64,000 bases of DNA from Enterobacter genomosp. O (lineage in GTDB: Bacteria > Pseudomonadota > Gammaproteobacteria > Enterobacterales > Enterobacteriaceae). Under the pieces are notes generated by a model. That model did not search any database. It was given only the letters and a program-made list of their open reading frames with translations, and had not been told where the DNA came from. The DNA is taken from positions 248,001 to 312,000 of the forward strand of contig NZ_LECZ01000025.1 of the NCBI RefSeq assembly GCF_001022965.1, given 5' to 3'. Position numbers and translations under genes: made by a program. Shown here piece after piece: positions 1-8,660 of the stretch (within the stretch, counting starts at the first letter, position 1; every line of letters begins with the position of its first letter).

Positions 1-168
1 CGATTTACCGGAGCCGGACTCGCCAACAATCGCCAGCGTCTCGCCGCGCCTGAGCGAGAACGATAAATTCTGTACTGCGGGGATGAACTGCCGCTCTTCC
101 TGAAACGCAATATTCAGCTGATGGACAGCCAGTACCTCGCGGTTGTCCAGCTCTTCACTGTGCGGCAC
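1..168 (-). CDS. gsiA: Glutathione ABC importer ATP-binding protein, N-terminal 56 residues
   Basis: The visible N-terminus begins PHSEELD and runs to a Walker A motif GESGSGKS at the window edge. It matches the start of E. coli GsiA, a double ATP-binding protein that powers the GsiBCD glutathione/dipeptide importer at the inner membrane. The start is a GTG at 166-168, which aligns with the E. coli Met-Pro-His-Ser N-terminus. It lies 11 nt after the iaaA stop on the same strand, as in the iaaA-gsiABCD operon of E. coli. Only the first nucleotide-binding domain begins here and the rest is outside the window. Confidence 0.93.
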   Translation of the reverse strand, partial: MPHSEELDNREVLAVHQLNIAFQEERQFIPAVQNLSFSLRRGETLAIVGESGSGKS

Positions 169-179
169 GCGTTGCCCCC

Positions 180-1118
180 TTATTCACGATAGATCCCCGT
201 GCTCGGCTCATCGCCGGCATATCCCCAGGCGCGATACATCCCTTCGCTGTTGAACGGCAGGGCCACGTTGCCCTCGCGATCCACCGCAATGAGCCCGCCG
301 ACGCCGCCCAGGGCAGGTAGTTTTTCCATCACCACCCGCTCGCAGGCCTCACTGAGGCTTAAACCGCCGTAATCCATCAGCGCGGTGATGTCGTAGGCCG
401 CGAGGGTGCGAATAAACACTTCCCCGGTTCCGGTACACGACACCGCCGCCGTCGCGTTATTGGCATAGCACCCGGCCCCCGGCAGCGGGCTGTCGCCGAC
501 GCGCCCGGGCAGCTTGTTGGTCATGCCGCCCGTTGACGTCGCCGCCGCGAGGTTTCCGGCCTTATCGAGCGCCACCGCGCCGACCGTCCCCATTTTGGTG
601 GTTTCATCGAGCGGTGCGGAGTGGTCCAGCTGCGTCATGCCCGCCGAACGGGCCTCCAGCAGCTGCTGGTAGCGCGCTTCCGTGGAAAAAAGATCGGGCG
701 ATACCGACTCCATCCCGTGTTCGAAGGCAAACGCCTCAGCCCCGGCGCCGGTCAGCAGCACGTGCGGGCTCTCTTCCATCACCAGACGCGCCGCCAGCAC
801 CGGATTACGCAGGCGACTGACGCCCGCCACGGCCCCCGCTTTCAGGGTGATACCGTCCATTACGCAGGCGTCCAGCTCGTGCGTTTCATCCCGGGTAAAG
901 ACCGACCCGATCCCCGCATTAAATAGCGGACACTCTTCCAGCAGGCGCACCGCCTCGGTGACCACGTCCAGCGCGCTCTCGCCCGCTTCCAGCATTTTCT
1001 GGCCTGTTTCGACAATGGCGTACAGCGCGTCAATGTAGCGCTTTTCCTGTTCGGGACTGAGCTGTGCACGGGTGATTGCCCCGGCGCCGCCATGAATTGC
1101 GATTACCGCATTAACCAT
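180..1118 (-). CDS. iaaA: Isoaspartyl peptidase / L-asparaginase
   Basis: This is an Ntn-hydrolase that autocleaves into alpha and beta subunits and hydrolyses beta-aspartyl dipeptides and L-asparagine in the cytoplasm. The N-terminal [13 protein letters not shown] block and the autoprocessing site [11 protein letters not shown] are both present. The Thr of that site (residue 178 from the chosen start) is the expected nucleophile that becomes the new N-terminus. [18 protein letters not shown] supplies the substrate-binding loop. Length, about 312 aa, fits the family. I chose the third in-frame Met (complement of 1116-1118) because GGGTG sits about 6 nt upstream and it matches the E. coli start; a GTG at 1127 would add three residues. 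It is first in the operon leading into gsiA. Confidence 0.93.
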   Translation of the reverse strand: MVNAVIAIHGGAGAITRAQLSPEQEKRYIDALYAIVETGQKMLEAGESALDVVTEAVRLLEECPLFNAGIGSVFTRDETHELDACVMDGITLKAGAVAGVSRLRNPVLAARLVMEESPHVLLTGAGAEAFAFEHGMESVSPDLFSTEARYQQLLEARSAGMTQLDHSAPLDETTKMGTVGAVALDKAGNLAAATSTGGMTNKLPGRVGDSPLPGAGCYANNATAAVSCTGTGEVFIRTLAAYDITALMDYGGLSLSEACERVVMEKLPALGGVGGLIAVDREGNVALPFNSEGMYRAWGYAGDEPSTGIYRE

Positions 1119-1306
1119 TCGCATCACCCGTTAGCCTGATTCGCGGCTTTTTCTATAAATATCATTATCGTCGATGAAACTTCAGATGATTTTTGAATAT
1201 AGAAAGACGCAACTGTGATGTAAAGCGTACACCCTCCGGGTCATACTGTTAGTGGCACTTTTCTGCCATAATGGACGCTTTCGTTGTTACTGTGCAGGAG
1301 CCCACC

Positions 1307-2539
1307 ATGGATTTTACCGCCGGACTGATGCCGCTTGAGACGGCACTCACGCAGATGCTTGACCGACTTTCCCCGCTGCAGGACGTTGAAACGTTGCCCC
1401 TCGTGCGCTGTTTTGGGCGTATTGCCGCGCGCGATATCGTCTCCCCGCTTAACGTACCGGGATTCGATAACTCAGCGATGGACGGTTATGCGGTGCGTCT
1501 GGCAGATCTCCAGACGGGCCAGGTGCTCCCCGTAGCGGGTAAAGCCTTCGCCGGCCAGCCGTTTAACGGTGAGTGGCCTGCGGGCACCTGCGTGCGCATT
1601 ATGACCGGCGCGCCGGTACCGGTTGGCTGCGACGCCGTGGTGATGCAGGAAGAGACCGAACAGACCGACGACGGCGTGCGTTTTACCGCGAACGTTAAAG
1701 CGGGCCAGAACATCCGTCGTACCGGCGAGGACATTACCCTCGGCGCGACGGTCTTTGCCGCCGGACAGAAGCTGACGGTGGGTGAACTGCCCGTGCTGGC
1801 GTCGCTCGGCATTGCCGAAGTCGACGTTATCCGTAAGGTGCGCGTCGCCGTTTTCTCCACCGGCGACGAGCTTCAGCTTCCGGGCCAGCCGCTGCAGGAC
1901 GGACAGATTTACGACACCAACCGTCTGGCGGTACACCTGATGCTGGAGCAGCTGGGCTGCGAGGTGATCAACCTCGGGATTATTCCTGACGATCCGGAAA
2001 AACTGCGCGCCGCGTTTATTGAAGCGGATCGGTCCGCCGACGTGGTCATTAGTTCGGGTGGCGTCTCGGTTGGCGAAGCGGATTACACCAAAACCATTCT
2101 TGAAGAGCTGGGGGAAATCGCCTTCTGGAAGCTGGCTATCAAGCCGGGCAAACCGTTCGCCTTTGGCAAGCTCACGCACAGCTGGTTCTGCGGCCTGCCG
2201 GGTAACCCGGTCTCTGCGGCACTCACCTTCTACCAGCTGGTGATCCCGCTGCTGGCGAAGCTTTCCGGCAACAAGGCTAACCCGCTGCCGGAACGCCAGC
2301 GCGTGCGTGCCGCCACGCGCCTGAAAAAATCCCCGGGTCGTCTCGATTTCCAGCGCGGCATTCTGGCGCGCAACGCGGACGGCGAGCTCGAAGTGAGCAC
2401 CACCGGACACCAAGGCTCGCACATTTTCAGCTCCTTCAGCCAGGGCAACTGTTTTATCGTGCTGGAGCGCGAGCGCGGCAACGTGGAAGCGGGCGAATGG
2501 GTTGAAGTAGAAAGCTTTAACCACCTGTTCGGGGGCTGA
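1307..2539 (+). CDS. moeA: Molybdopterin molybdenumtransferase MoeA
   Basis: MoeA inserts molybdate into adenylylated molybdopterin to form Moco, in the cytoplasm. The 410-aa protein has the N-terminal MoeA domain with [14 protein letters not shown] (Asp59, a known functional residue position in E. coli MoeA), the MPT-binding domain with [10 protein letters not shown] and [13 protein letters not shown], and a C-terminal beta-barrel ending near [11 protein letters not shown]. The start at 1307 follows an AGGAG at 1296-1300 and matches E. coli; an in-frame ATG at 1271 would add 12 unconserved residues. The moeB start lies 1 nt after the stop, so the two are translated as one operon. Confidence 0.97.
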   Translation: MDFTAGLMPLETALTQMLDRLSPLQDVETLPLVRCFGRIAARDIVSPLNVPGFDNSAMDGYAVRLADLQTGQVLPVAGKAFAGQPFNGEWPAGTCVRIMTGAPVPVGCDAVVMQEETEQTDDGVRFTANVKAGQNIRRTGEDITLGATVFAAGQKLTVGELPVLASLGIAEVDVIRKVRVAVFSTGDELQLPGQPLQDGQIYDTNRLAVHLMLEQLGCEVINLGIIPDDPEKLRAAFIEADRSADVVISSGGVSVGEADYTKTILEELGEIAFWKLAIKPGKPFAFGKLTHSWFCGLPGNPVSAALTFYQLVIPLLAKLSGNKANPLPERQRVRAATRLKKSPGRLDFQRGILARNADGELEVSTTGHQGSHIFSSFSQGNCFIVLERERGNVEAGEWVEVESFNHLFGG

Positions 2540-2540
2540 C

Positions 2541-3293
2541 ATGACGGTGGAGCTGAGCGACCAGGAGATGATGCGCTACAACCGCCAGATTGTGCTGCGC
2601 GGGTTTGACTTCGAGGGCCAGGAAGCGCTCAAGGCGGCCAGCGTGCTGGTCGTCGGTCTGGGCGGTCTGGGCTGCGCCGCCGCGCAGTACCTTGCGGCGG
2701 CGGGCGTGGGCAGGATGACGCTGCTGGATTTCGATACCGTGTCGGTGTCTAACCTGCAGCGCCAGACGCTGCACAGCGACGCGACGGTTGGCCAGCCGAA
2801 GGTAGACTCTGCCCGCACGGCGCTGGCCCGCATCAACCCCAACGTTCAGTTTACCCTGATTGACGCGATGCTGGATGACGACGCGCTGTTCGCGCAGATT
2901 GCTCTGCACGATCTGGTGCTCGACTGCACCGATAACGTCGCAATCCGCAATCAGCTAAACGCGGGCTGTTTTGCGCATAAAACGCCGCTGGTTTCCGGGG
3001 CGGCGATCCGCATGGAGGGGCAAATCAGCGTCTTCACCTACGCGGAGGGTGAACCCTGCTACCGCTGCCTGAGCCGCCTGTTTGGCGAGAACGCGCTGAC
3101 CTGCGTCGAGGCGGGCGTGATGGCGCCGTTAGTCGGCATAATCGGGTCACTGCAGGCGATGGAAGCGATTAAAGTCCTGGCGCATTACGGTACGCCGGCG
3201 GCGGGGAAAATCGTGATGTACGACGCGATGACCTGCCAGTTCCGCGAGATGAAGCTGATGCGTAATCCGGGATGTGAGGTTTGCGGAGGTTAA
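2541..3293 (+). CDS. moeB: Molybdopterin-synthase adenylyltransferase MoeB
   Basis: MoeB adenylates the C-terminal Gly-Gly of MoaD so that sulfur can be loaded onto it, and is an E1-like enzyme. The 250-aa sequence shows the nucleotide loop VVGLGGLG (about residues 37-44), the metal-binding aspartate region LVLDCTDN, Cys188 in LTCVEAG, and two zinc-ligand pairs, Cys173/Cys176 (CYRC) and Cys245/Cys248 (CEVC). It is the second gene of moeAB. Its partner substrate gene moaD is at 63073-63318 in this same window, on the opposite strand. Confidence 0.97.
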   Translation: MTVELSDQEMMRYNRQIVLRGFDFEGQEALKAASVLVVGLGGLGCAAAQYLAAAGVGRMTLLDFDTVSVSNLQRQTLHSDATVGQPKVDSARTALARINPNVQFTLIDAMLDDDALFAQIALHDLVLDCTDNVAIRNQLNAGCFAHKTPLVSGAAIRMEGQISVFTYAEGEPCYRCLSRLFGENALTCVEAGVMAPLVGIIGSLQAMEAIKVLAHYGTPAAGKIVMYDAMTCQFREMKLMRNPGCEVCGG

Positions 3294-3305
3294 ACCCTGC
3301 TGCGG

Positions 3306-3365
3306 CCCTCTCCCACAGGGAGAGGGAGAAAATCGTAGGCCGGGTAAGCGTCAGCGCCACCCGGC
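3306..3365. repeat. Intergenic palindromes: CCCTCTCCC hairpin plus REP-like unit
   Basis: Between the convergent genes moeB and fsaA, CCCTCTCCC (3306-3314) and GGGAGAGGG (3318-3326) form a 9-bp stem with a 3-nt loop. It is followed by a REP-like palindrome, GTAGGCCGGGTAAGCG...CGCCACCCGGC, at 3335-3365. Related copies recur elsewhere in this window. It probably serves as a bidirectional transcript end. Confidence 0.8.
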
Positions 3366-3372
3366 AACAGCG

Positions 3373-4035
3373 TCAGATAGTCGTCCGTCCAAACGCCCCC
3401 TGCCAGTCCTGCTCAAACTTCACAATCGCCGCATCCACGGCGGGTGAAGTGATAAACTGCTGCGCCACGTCCAGCGGCAGCGTAATAGACTCGCAGCCTG
3501 CCAGCAGGCAGTCCAGCGCCTGACGCGGGGTTTTAAAGCTCGCGGCCAGCACTTTTGACTGCGTGGCGTGCAGCGTCAGCAGCTGCTGCAATTCAACCAC
3601 CGTCTGGATCCCGTCCCCGCCCTGCGCGTCCACGCGGTTAACGTAAGGGGCGACATACTCCGCCCCCGCCAGCGCGGAGAGCATGCCCTGCGCGGCACCG
3701 TACACCGCCGTGCCCAGCGTCGGGATCCCTTCCGCTTTCAGCATTTTGATTGCCGCCAGCCCTTCTGCCGTCACCGGCACTTTCACCACCAGGTCGTTAA
3801 TGATGGCGCGCAGCTTACGCGCGTCTTCCACCATGCCTTCCGCGGTAGTCGCCATCACCTGAGCGAACAGACGGCCTTTGCCGCCCAGCGCGTCGTGCAG
3901 GGCCGGCAGCAGCTCGTCGAGCGGCGTTTTACCGGCTGCAACAATGCTTGGGTTGGTGGTCACGCCCGCGAGCGGGAAGATACGCGCCAGCTTTTTGACT
4001 GCCGCAACGTCAGATGTGTCGAGATAAAGTTCCAT
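3373..4035 (-). CDS. fsaA: Fructose-6-phosphate aldolase
   Basis: FSA is a transaldolase-family class I aldolase that reversibly splits fructose 6-phosphate into dihydroxyacetone and glyceraldehyde 3-phosphate. The 220-aa length is exact for FsaA. The Schiff-base lysine is Lys85 in [12 protein letters not shown], and GVTTNPSI is the family N-terminal signature. The start at 4035 has GAGGGTG upstream and gives [10 protein letters not shown] as in E. coli; the open frame extends 9 codons further with no family match. It is divergent from pflC, with a shared control region at 4036-4163. Confidence 0.95.
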   Translation of the reverse strand: MELYLDTSDVAAVKKLARIFPLAGVTTNPSIVAAGKTPLDELLPALHDALGGKGRLFAQVMATTAEGMVEDARKLRAIINDLVVKVPVTAEGLAAIKMLKAEGIPTLGTAVYGAAQGMLSALAGAEYVAPYVNRVDAQGGDGIQTVVELQQLLTLHATQSKVLAASFKTPRQALDCLLAGCESITLPLDVAQQFITSPAVDAAIVKFEQDWQGAFGRTTI

Positions 4036-4093
4036 GATGTCACCCTCAAAATTAGCCTGCACTTACCCTATCACGACAAAACCTGCTCAAGAG

Positions 4094-4107
4094 TTGACCT
4101 GCATCAA
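4094..4107. promoter_or_regulatory. FNR-like box upstream of pflC
   Basis: TTGAC-CTGC-ATCAA matches the FNR consensus TTGAT-N4-ATCAA at 9 of 10 defined bases. It lies 56-70 nt upstream of the pflC start in the fsaA/pflC divergent region. FNR control would suit an oxygen-sensitive glycyl-radical enzyme. That link is inferred. Confidence 0.6.
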
Positions 4108-4111
4108 GATA

Positions 4112-4127
4112 ACTTTCATTCGAAAGT
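4112..4127. promoter_or_regulatory. Palindromic operator candidate, copy 1 (fsaA/pflC)
   Basis: ACTTTC-ATTC-GAAAGT is a 16-bp element with perfect 6-bp arms, 36 nt before the pflC start and 76 nt before the fsaA start. The complementary-strand form ACTTTCGAATGAAA recurs before ybiV (7613) and ybiU (8633). CTTTC half-sites recall DeoR-family operators such as AgaR, but the regulator is unknown. Confidence 0.55.
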
Positions 4128-4163
4128 AATTTAATCTTCATATGCAAGATGAGAGGCGAAAAC

Positions 4164-5063
4164 ATGATCTTCAATATTCAGCGTTACTCTACCCACGATG
4201 GCCCCGGTATTCGTACCGTGGTGTTCCTAAAAGGCTGCTCGCTGGGCTGTCGCTGGTGCCAGAACCCGGAAAGCCGCTCCCGCAGCCGGGACGTGCTGTT
4301 TGATGCCCGCCTGTGCCTGGACGGCTGCGACCTGTGCCAGCAGGCGGCTCCGGGCTGTATCGAACGTGCGCTGAACGGGATGGTCATCCATCGTGAGAAG
4401 CTTGACGACGAGACGCTCAACGCCCTCACCGACTGCTGCCCAACGCAGGCGCTCACCGTCTGCGGTGAAGAACAGCAGGTAGACGACATTATGGCAACCG
4501 TGCTACGCGATAAGCCTTTTTACGACCGCAGCGGCGGCGGCATCACCCTCTCCGGCGGTGAGCCGTTTATGAACCCCGATCTGGCACTTGCGCTGTTTAA
4601 AGCCAGCCACGAACAGGGTATCCACACCGCCGTCGAGACCTGTCTTCACGTGCCGTGGCACTATATCGAGCCCTCTTTACCGTACGTCGATCTGTTCCTC
4701 GCCGACCTGAAGCACGTTGACGGTGACGTTTTCAAGCAGTGGACGGACGGCTCGGCTAAGCGAATCCTGGATAACCTGAAACGCCTGGCCGCTGCCGGGA
4801 AAAAAATCACCATCCGCGTGCCGCTGATCCAGGGCTTTAACGCCGATGAAGCGTCTGTTACCGCCATTACCAATTTCGCTGCCGACGAGCTCGGCGTCGA
4901 CGATATTCATTTTCTGCCGTACCACACGCTGGGCATGAACAAATACACCCTGCTCGGCCAACCCTACTCTGCCCCTGACAAACCGCTGGATAACCCTGCC
5001 CTGCTGGACTTCGCGCAGCAGTACGCCTGCCAGAAAGGGTTAACCGCGACCTTACGAGGATAA
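4164..5063 (+). CDS. pflC: Glycyl-radical enzyme activase PflC (YbiY)
   Basis: This is a radical-SAM activase that would generate the glycyl radical on the neighbouring PflF. The cluster motif CxxxCxxC is at Cys25, Cys29 and Cys32 ([14 protein letters not shown]). A Cys-rich insert (Cys51, Cys55, Cys58, Cys65, Cys91, Cys92, Cys100) marks the ferredoxin-like region found in activases longer than PflA. SGGEPF is the SAM-binding GGE motif. The 299-aa length equals E. coli YbiY. The start at 4164 follows GAGAGG at 4151-4156. It ends 4 nt before pflF, so they form an activase-enzyme operon. The true substrate class of the pair is not established. Confidence 0.93.
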   Translation: MIFNIQRYSTHDGPGIRTVVFLKGCSLGCRWCQNPESRSRSRDVLFDARLCLDGCDLCQQAAPGCIERALNGMVIHREKLDDETLNALTDCCPTQALTVCGEEQQVDDIMATVLRDKPFYDRSGGGITLSGGEPFMNPDLALALFKASHEQGIHTAVETCLHVPWHYIEPSLPYVDLFLADLKHVDGDVFKQWTDGSAKRILDNLKRLAAAGKKITIRVPLIQGFNADEASVTAITNFAADELGVDDIHFLPYHTLGMNKYTLLGQPYSAPDKPLDNPALLDFAQQYACQKGLTATLRG

Positions 5064-5067
5064 ACTT

Positions 5068-7500
5068 ATGACGACCCTGAATCTCAACACCCTCAGCGAG
5101 CGCATTAAAGCGCACAAAACGGCCCTCGTACATATCGTCAAGCCGCCGGTGTGTACCGAGCGCGCGCAGCATTACACCGAGATGTATCAGCAGCACATGG
5201 ACAAGCCGATCCCGGTGCGTCGCGCCCTGGCGCTGGCGCATCACCTGGCCGAGCGTACCATCTGGATCAAACACGACGAGCTCATCATAGGTAACCAGGC
5301 AAGCGAAGTGCGCGCCGCGCCGATCTTCCCGGAATACACCGTCTCCTGGATTGAGAAAGAGATCGACGACCTGGCGGACCGTCCGGGTGCAGGCTTTGCG
5401 GTGAGCGAAGAGAACAAGCGCGTCCTGCATGCAATCTGCCCGTGGTGGCGCGGCCAGACGGTGCAGGATCGCTGCTACGGCATGTTCACCGACGAACAGA
5501 AAGGCCTGCTGGAAACCGGCATTATCAAAGCCGAAGGCAATATGACCTCCGGCGATGCGCATCTGGCCGTTAATTTCCCGCTGGTGCTGGAGAAAGGTCT
5601 CGACGGCCTGCGCACCAAGGTGGCCGAGCGCCGCTCGCGCATTAACCTGACGGTGCTGGACGATCTCCACGGCGACCAGTTCCTGAAAGCGATTGATATC
5701 GTGCTGGAGGCCGTGAGCCTGCACATTACGCGCTTTGCGGACCTGGCGCGCGAAATGGCCTCCACCGAAACCCGCGAAAGCCGCCGCGACGAGCTGCTGG
5801 CCATGGCGGAAAACTGCGACGTGATTGCCCACGAACCGCCAAAAACCTTCTGGCAGGCGCTGCAGCTGTGCTACTTCATCCAGCTGATCCTGCAGATTGA
5901 GTCCAACGGCCACTCCGTCTCCTTCGCGCGTATGGACCAGTATCTTTATCCGTACTACCGTCGCGACGTGGAGCTTGACCAGAGCCTCGACCGCGAGCAC
6001 GCCATTGAGCTGCTGCACAGCTGCTGGCTGAAGCTGCTGGAAGTGAACAAGATCCGCTCCGGCTCGCACTCTAAAGCCTCTGCCGGCAGCCCGCTGTACC
6101 AGAACGTCACCATCGGTGGCCAGAAGCTGGTCAACGGCGAGCCGATGGACGCGGTCAACCCGCTCTCCTACGCGATTCTGGAATCCTGCGGTCGCCTGCG
6201 CTCCACCCAGCCAAACCTGAGCGTGCGTTACCACGCGGGCATGAGCAACGACTTCCTCGACGCCTGCGTGCAGGTGATACGCTGCGGCTTCGGGATGCCG
6301 GCGTTCAACAACGATGAAATCGTGATCCCGGAATTCATCAAGCTCGGCGTCGAGAAAGACGATGCCTATGACTACGCCGCGATTGGCTGCATCGAAACCG
6401 CCGTCGGGGGTAAATGGGGCTATCGCTGCACCGGCATGAGCTTTATCAACTTTGCCCGCGTGATGCTCGCCGCGCTGGAAGGTGGCCGCGATGCCACCAG
6501 CGGCAAGGTGTTCCTGCCGCAGGAGAAAGCGCTCTCTGCCGGTAACTTCGATAACTTTGAGGAGGTGATGGCGGCGTGGGATACCCAGATCCGCTACTAC
6601 ACCCGCAAATCCATCGAGATCGAGTACGTGGTGGACACCATGCTGGAAGAGAACGTCCACGATATTCTCTGCTCGGCGCTGGTGGACGACTGCATTGAAC
6701 GTGCGAAAAGCATCAAGCAGGGCGGCGCGAAGTATGACTGGGTCTCCGGCCTGCAGGTGGGCATCGCCAACCTCGGCAACAGCCTGGCGGCGGTGAAAAA
6801 GCTGGTGTTCGATCAGGGCGCAATCGGTCAGCAGCAGCTGGCGGCCGCGCTGGCGGATGACTTCGACGGCCTGACCCACGAGCAGCTGCGCCAGCGCCTG
6901 ATCAACGGCGCGCCGAAGTACGGCAACGACGACGACAACGTGGATATGCTGCTGACCCGTGCCTATCAGACCTACATTGAAGAGCTGAAGCAGTACCACA
7001 ACCCGCGCTACGGCCGTGGCCCGATCGGTGGTAACTACTACGCAGGTACCTCTTCTATTTCCGCGAACGTGCCGTTTGGCGCGGCGACGATGGCCACCCC
7101 GGACGGACGCAAAGCGCACACCCCGCTGGCGGAAGGCGCAAGCCCGGCTTCCGGTACGGACCATCTCGGCCCGACGGCGGTCATCGGCTCGGTGGGCAAA
7201 CTGCCTACGGAAGCGATTCTGGGCGGGGTGCTGTTAAACCAGAAGCTGAACCCGTCGACCCTGGAAAACGACAGCGACCGACAGAAGCTGATGGTGCTGC
7301 TGCGCACCTTCTTCGAGGTGCATAAGGGCTGGCATATTCAGTACAACATTGTTTCTCGCGAAACGCTGCTGGAAGCGAAAAAACACCCTGACCAGTATCG
7401 TGACCTGGTGGTGCGCGTGGCTGGCTACTCGGCGTTCTTCACCGCCCTGTCGCCGGATGCGCAGGACGATATTATCGCCCGTACTGAGCATACGCTGTAA
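5068..7500 (+). CDS. pflF: Glycyl-radical enzyme PflF (YbiW), function unassigned
   Basis: The 810-aa protein is full length for the family. The C-terminal radical loop VRVAGYS puts the glycyl radical on Gly786, and the active-site loop reads GCIETAVGG with Cys441 and Glu443. The Cys-x-Glu arrangement is typical of glycyl-radical dehydratases and lyases (glycerol, diol and choline enzymes), whereas pyruvate formate-lyase has two adjacent cysteines. So the name formate acetyltransferase, often given to it, is unlikely to describe the reaction. It would work anaerobically in the cytoplasm after activation by PflC. A strong hairpin terminator lies at 7581-7610. Orthology to E. coli YbiW is clear and the substrate is unknown. 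Confidence 0.93.
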   Translation: MTTLNLNTLSERIKAHKTALVHIVKPPVCTERAQHYTEMYQQHMDKPIPVRRALALAHHLAERTIWIKHDELIIGNQASEVRAAPIFPEYTVSWIEKEIDDLADRPGAGFAVSEENKRVLHAICPWWRGQTVQDRCYGMFTDEQKGLLETGIIKAEGNMTSGDAHLAVNFPLVLEKGLDGLRTKVAERRSRINLTVLDDLHGDQFLKAIDIVLEAVSLHITRFADLAREMASTETRESRRDELLAMAENCDVIAHEPPKTFWQALQLCYFIQLILQIESNGHSVSFARMDQYLYPYYRRDVELDQSLDREHAIELLHSCWLKLLEVNKIRSGSHSKASAGSPLYQNVTIGGQKLVNGEPMDAVNPLSYAILESCGRLRSTQPNLSVRYHAGMSNDFLDACVQVIRCGFGMPAFNNDEIVIPEFIKLGVEKDDAYDYAAIGCIETAVGGKWGYRCTGMSFINFARVMLAALEGGRDATSGKVFLPQEKALSAGNFDNFEEVMAAWDTQIRYYTRKSIEIEYVVDTMLEENVHDILCSALVDDCIERAKSIKQGGAKYDWVSGLQVGIANLGNSLAAVKKLVFDQGAIGQQQLAAALADDFDGLTHEQLRQRLINGAPKYGNDDDNVDMLLTRAYQTYIEELKQYHNPRYGRGPIGGNYYAGTSSISANVPFGAATMATPDGRKAHTPLAEGASPASGTDHLGPTAVIGSVGKLPTEAILGGVLLNQKLNPSTLENDSDRQKLMVLLRTFFEVHKGWHIQYNIVSRETLLEAKKHPDQYRDLVVRVAGYSAFFTALSPDAQDDIIARTEHTL

Positions 7501-7531
7501 CGAAGTATCTCCTAAGGGGAAATGCGCACGC

Positions 7532-7571
7532 TGATGCCCTCACCCCGGCCCTCTCCCACAGGGAGAGGGAG
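7532..7571. repeat. CCCTCACCCC/CCCTCTCCC palindromic repeat
   Basis: CCCTCTCCC (7549-7557) pairs with GGGAGAGGG (7561-7569) around ACA, preceded by a TGATGCCCTCACCCC arm. It is the same family as the copies near 3306, 14966, 31689, 32123 and 61750. It sits between pflF and its terminator. Confidence 0.8.
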
Positions 7572-7580
7572 AAAACACTA

Positions 7581-7610
7581 AAAACGGCAACCCAGGTTGC
7601 CGTTTTGCTT
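7581..7610 (+). terminator. Rho-independent terminator after pflCF
   Basis: A perfect 12-bp stem, AAAACGGCAACC (7581-7592) with GGTTGCCGTTTT (7595-7606), is followed by GCTTTT. The A-rich left arm would also allow termination on the other strand. The same stem, with a different loop, recurs at 32155-32181. Confidence 0.85.
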
Positions 7611-7612
7611 TT

Positions 7613-7628
7613 ACTTTCGAATGAAATT
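7613..7628. promoter_or_regulatory. Palindromic operator candidate, copy 2 (ybiV)
   Basis: ACTTTCGAATGAAATT shares 14 bases with the element before ybiU and is the reverse complement of the core of the pflC element. It lies 67 nt upstream of the ybiV start, just past the pflF terminator, where a ybiV promoter is expected. Confidence 0.5.
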
Positions 7629-7695
7629 AAATTTGTGCTCCCCGTCACCTTGTTATTAGAATGTTTCAAAACGCAGTGACCCAGGAGCGCAATGT

Positions 7696-8511
7696 ATGAC
7701 CGTAAAAGTTATCGTCACCGATATGGACGGAACTTTCCTTGATGATGCCAAGCAGTACGATCGAGACCGCTTTCAGGCACAGTTTGAACAGCTTAAAGCC
7801 CGCGACATTGAATTCGTTGTCGCCAGCGGCAACCAGTATTACCAGCTCATCTCCTTCTTCCCGGAGCTGAAAGAGCAGATCTCCTTCGTGGCGGAAAACG
7901 GCGCGCTGGTGTTCGATCGCGGCGAGCAAATTTTCCACGGCGAGCTGACCCGTCATGAATCGCAAATCGTCATTGGCGAACTGCTGAAAGACAAAGGGCT
8001 GAACTTTGTGGCCTGCGGACTGGAGAGCGCCTACGTCAGCGACAAAGCGCCGGAGGCGTTCGTGGCGCTGATGTCAAAGCACTATCACCGCTTAAAGCGC
8101 ATCAGCGATTATCACGATATCGACGACGTGCTGTTTAAGTTCTCCCTGAACCTGCCGGACAGCGATATCCCGAGCCTGGTAGATAAACTGCACGTGTCGC
8201 TCGACGGCATTATGAAGCCGGTCACCAGCGGCTTTGGCTTTGTGGATTTAATTATCCCCGGCCTGCACAAAGCCAACGGCATCAGCCGCCTGCTGAAGCG
8301 CTGGGACGTGTCCCCGCAGGCGTGCGTGGGTATTGGCGACAGCGGCAACGACGCGGAGATGCTGAAGCTGGTGAAATACTCCTTTGCGATGGGCAACGCG
8401 GCAGAAAGCATCAAAGAGATTGCCCGCTACGCCACCGATGACAACAACCATCAGGGCGCGCTGAACGTCATTCAGGCCGTTCTCGACGCCCATTCCCCGT
8501 TCGACGCGTAA
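7696..8511 (+). CDS. ybiV: HAD-family sugar phosphatase YbiV
   Basis: This is a Cof-type HAD phosphatase. E. coli YbiV dephosphorylates ribose 5-phosphate, fructose 1-phosphate and other sugar phosphates. The 271-aa length equals E. coli. Motif I is VTDMDGTFL with Asp9 (nucleophile) and Asp11, motif II is the Ser/Thr region at [10 protein letters not shown], and motif IV is [14 protein letters not shown]2-type cap lies between. The start at 7696 has AGGAG at 7683-7687. It has its own terminator (8523-8554) and its own copy of the palindromic element, so it is probably a separate transcription unit under the same regulator as pflC and ybiU. Confidence 0.95.
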   Translation: MTVKVIVTDMDGTFLDDAKQYDRDRFQAQFEQLKARDIEFVVASGNQYYQLISFFPELKEQISFVAENGALVFDRGEQIFHGELTRHESQIVIGELLKDKGLNFVACGLESAYVSDKAPEAFVALMSKHYHRLKRISDYHDIDDVLFKFSLNLPDSDIPSLVDKLHVSLDGIMKPVTSGFGFVDLIIPGLHKANGISRLLKRWDVSPQACVGIGDSGNDAEMLKLVKYSFAMGNAAESIKEIARYATDDNNHQGALNVIQAVLDAHSPFDA

Positions 8512-8522
8512 TCCTCTCCTCG

Positions 8523-8554
8523 CCGGAGCCTTGCTCCGGTTCTTCTCTTCTTTT
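8523..8554 (+). terminator. Terminator after ybiV
   Basis: CCGGAGC (8523-8529), loop CTT, GCTCCGG (8533-8539), followed by a pyrimidine run ending in TTTT. Confidence 0.85.
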
Positions 8555-8632
8555 CCATCCTGTGGCGCACGTCAAGTTTTTAAACTTGCATTAACTTATT
8601 TTTAACTTAAAGTATCACTTGTAGACATTTTT

Positions 8633-8648
8633 ACTTTCGAATGAAAGA
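8633..8648. promoter_or_regulatory. Palindromic operator candidate, copy 3 (ybiU)
   Basis: ACTTTC-GAAT-GAAAGA has near-perfect 6-bp arms. It ends 12 nt before the ybiU start and so overlaps the untranslated leader or promoter, a position that suits repression. Confidence 0.55.
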
Positions 8649-8660
8649 TGCGAGGCAGTT

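Noticed and set aside
4867..7164. Very long antisense open frame, 765 codons, opposite pflC/pflF
   Set aside because: It lies wholly opposite real conserved genes, is compositionally odd (His, Gln, Arg, Val rich) and shows no domain. GC-rich third positions remove stop codons on the other strand.
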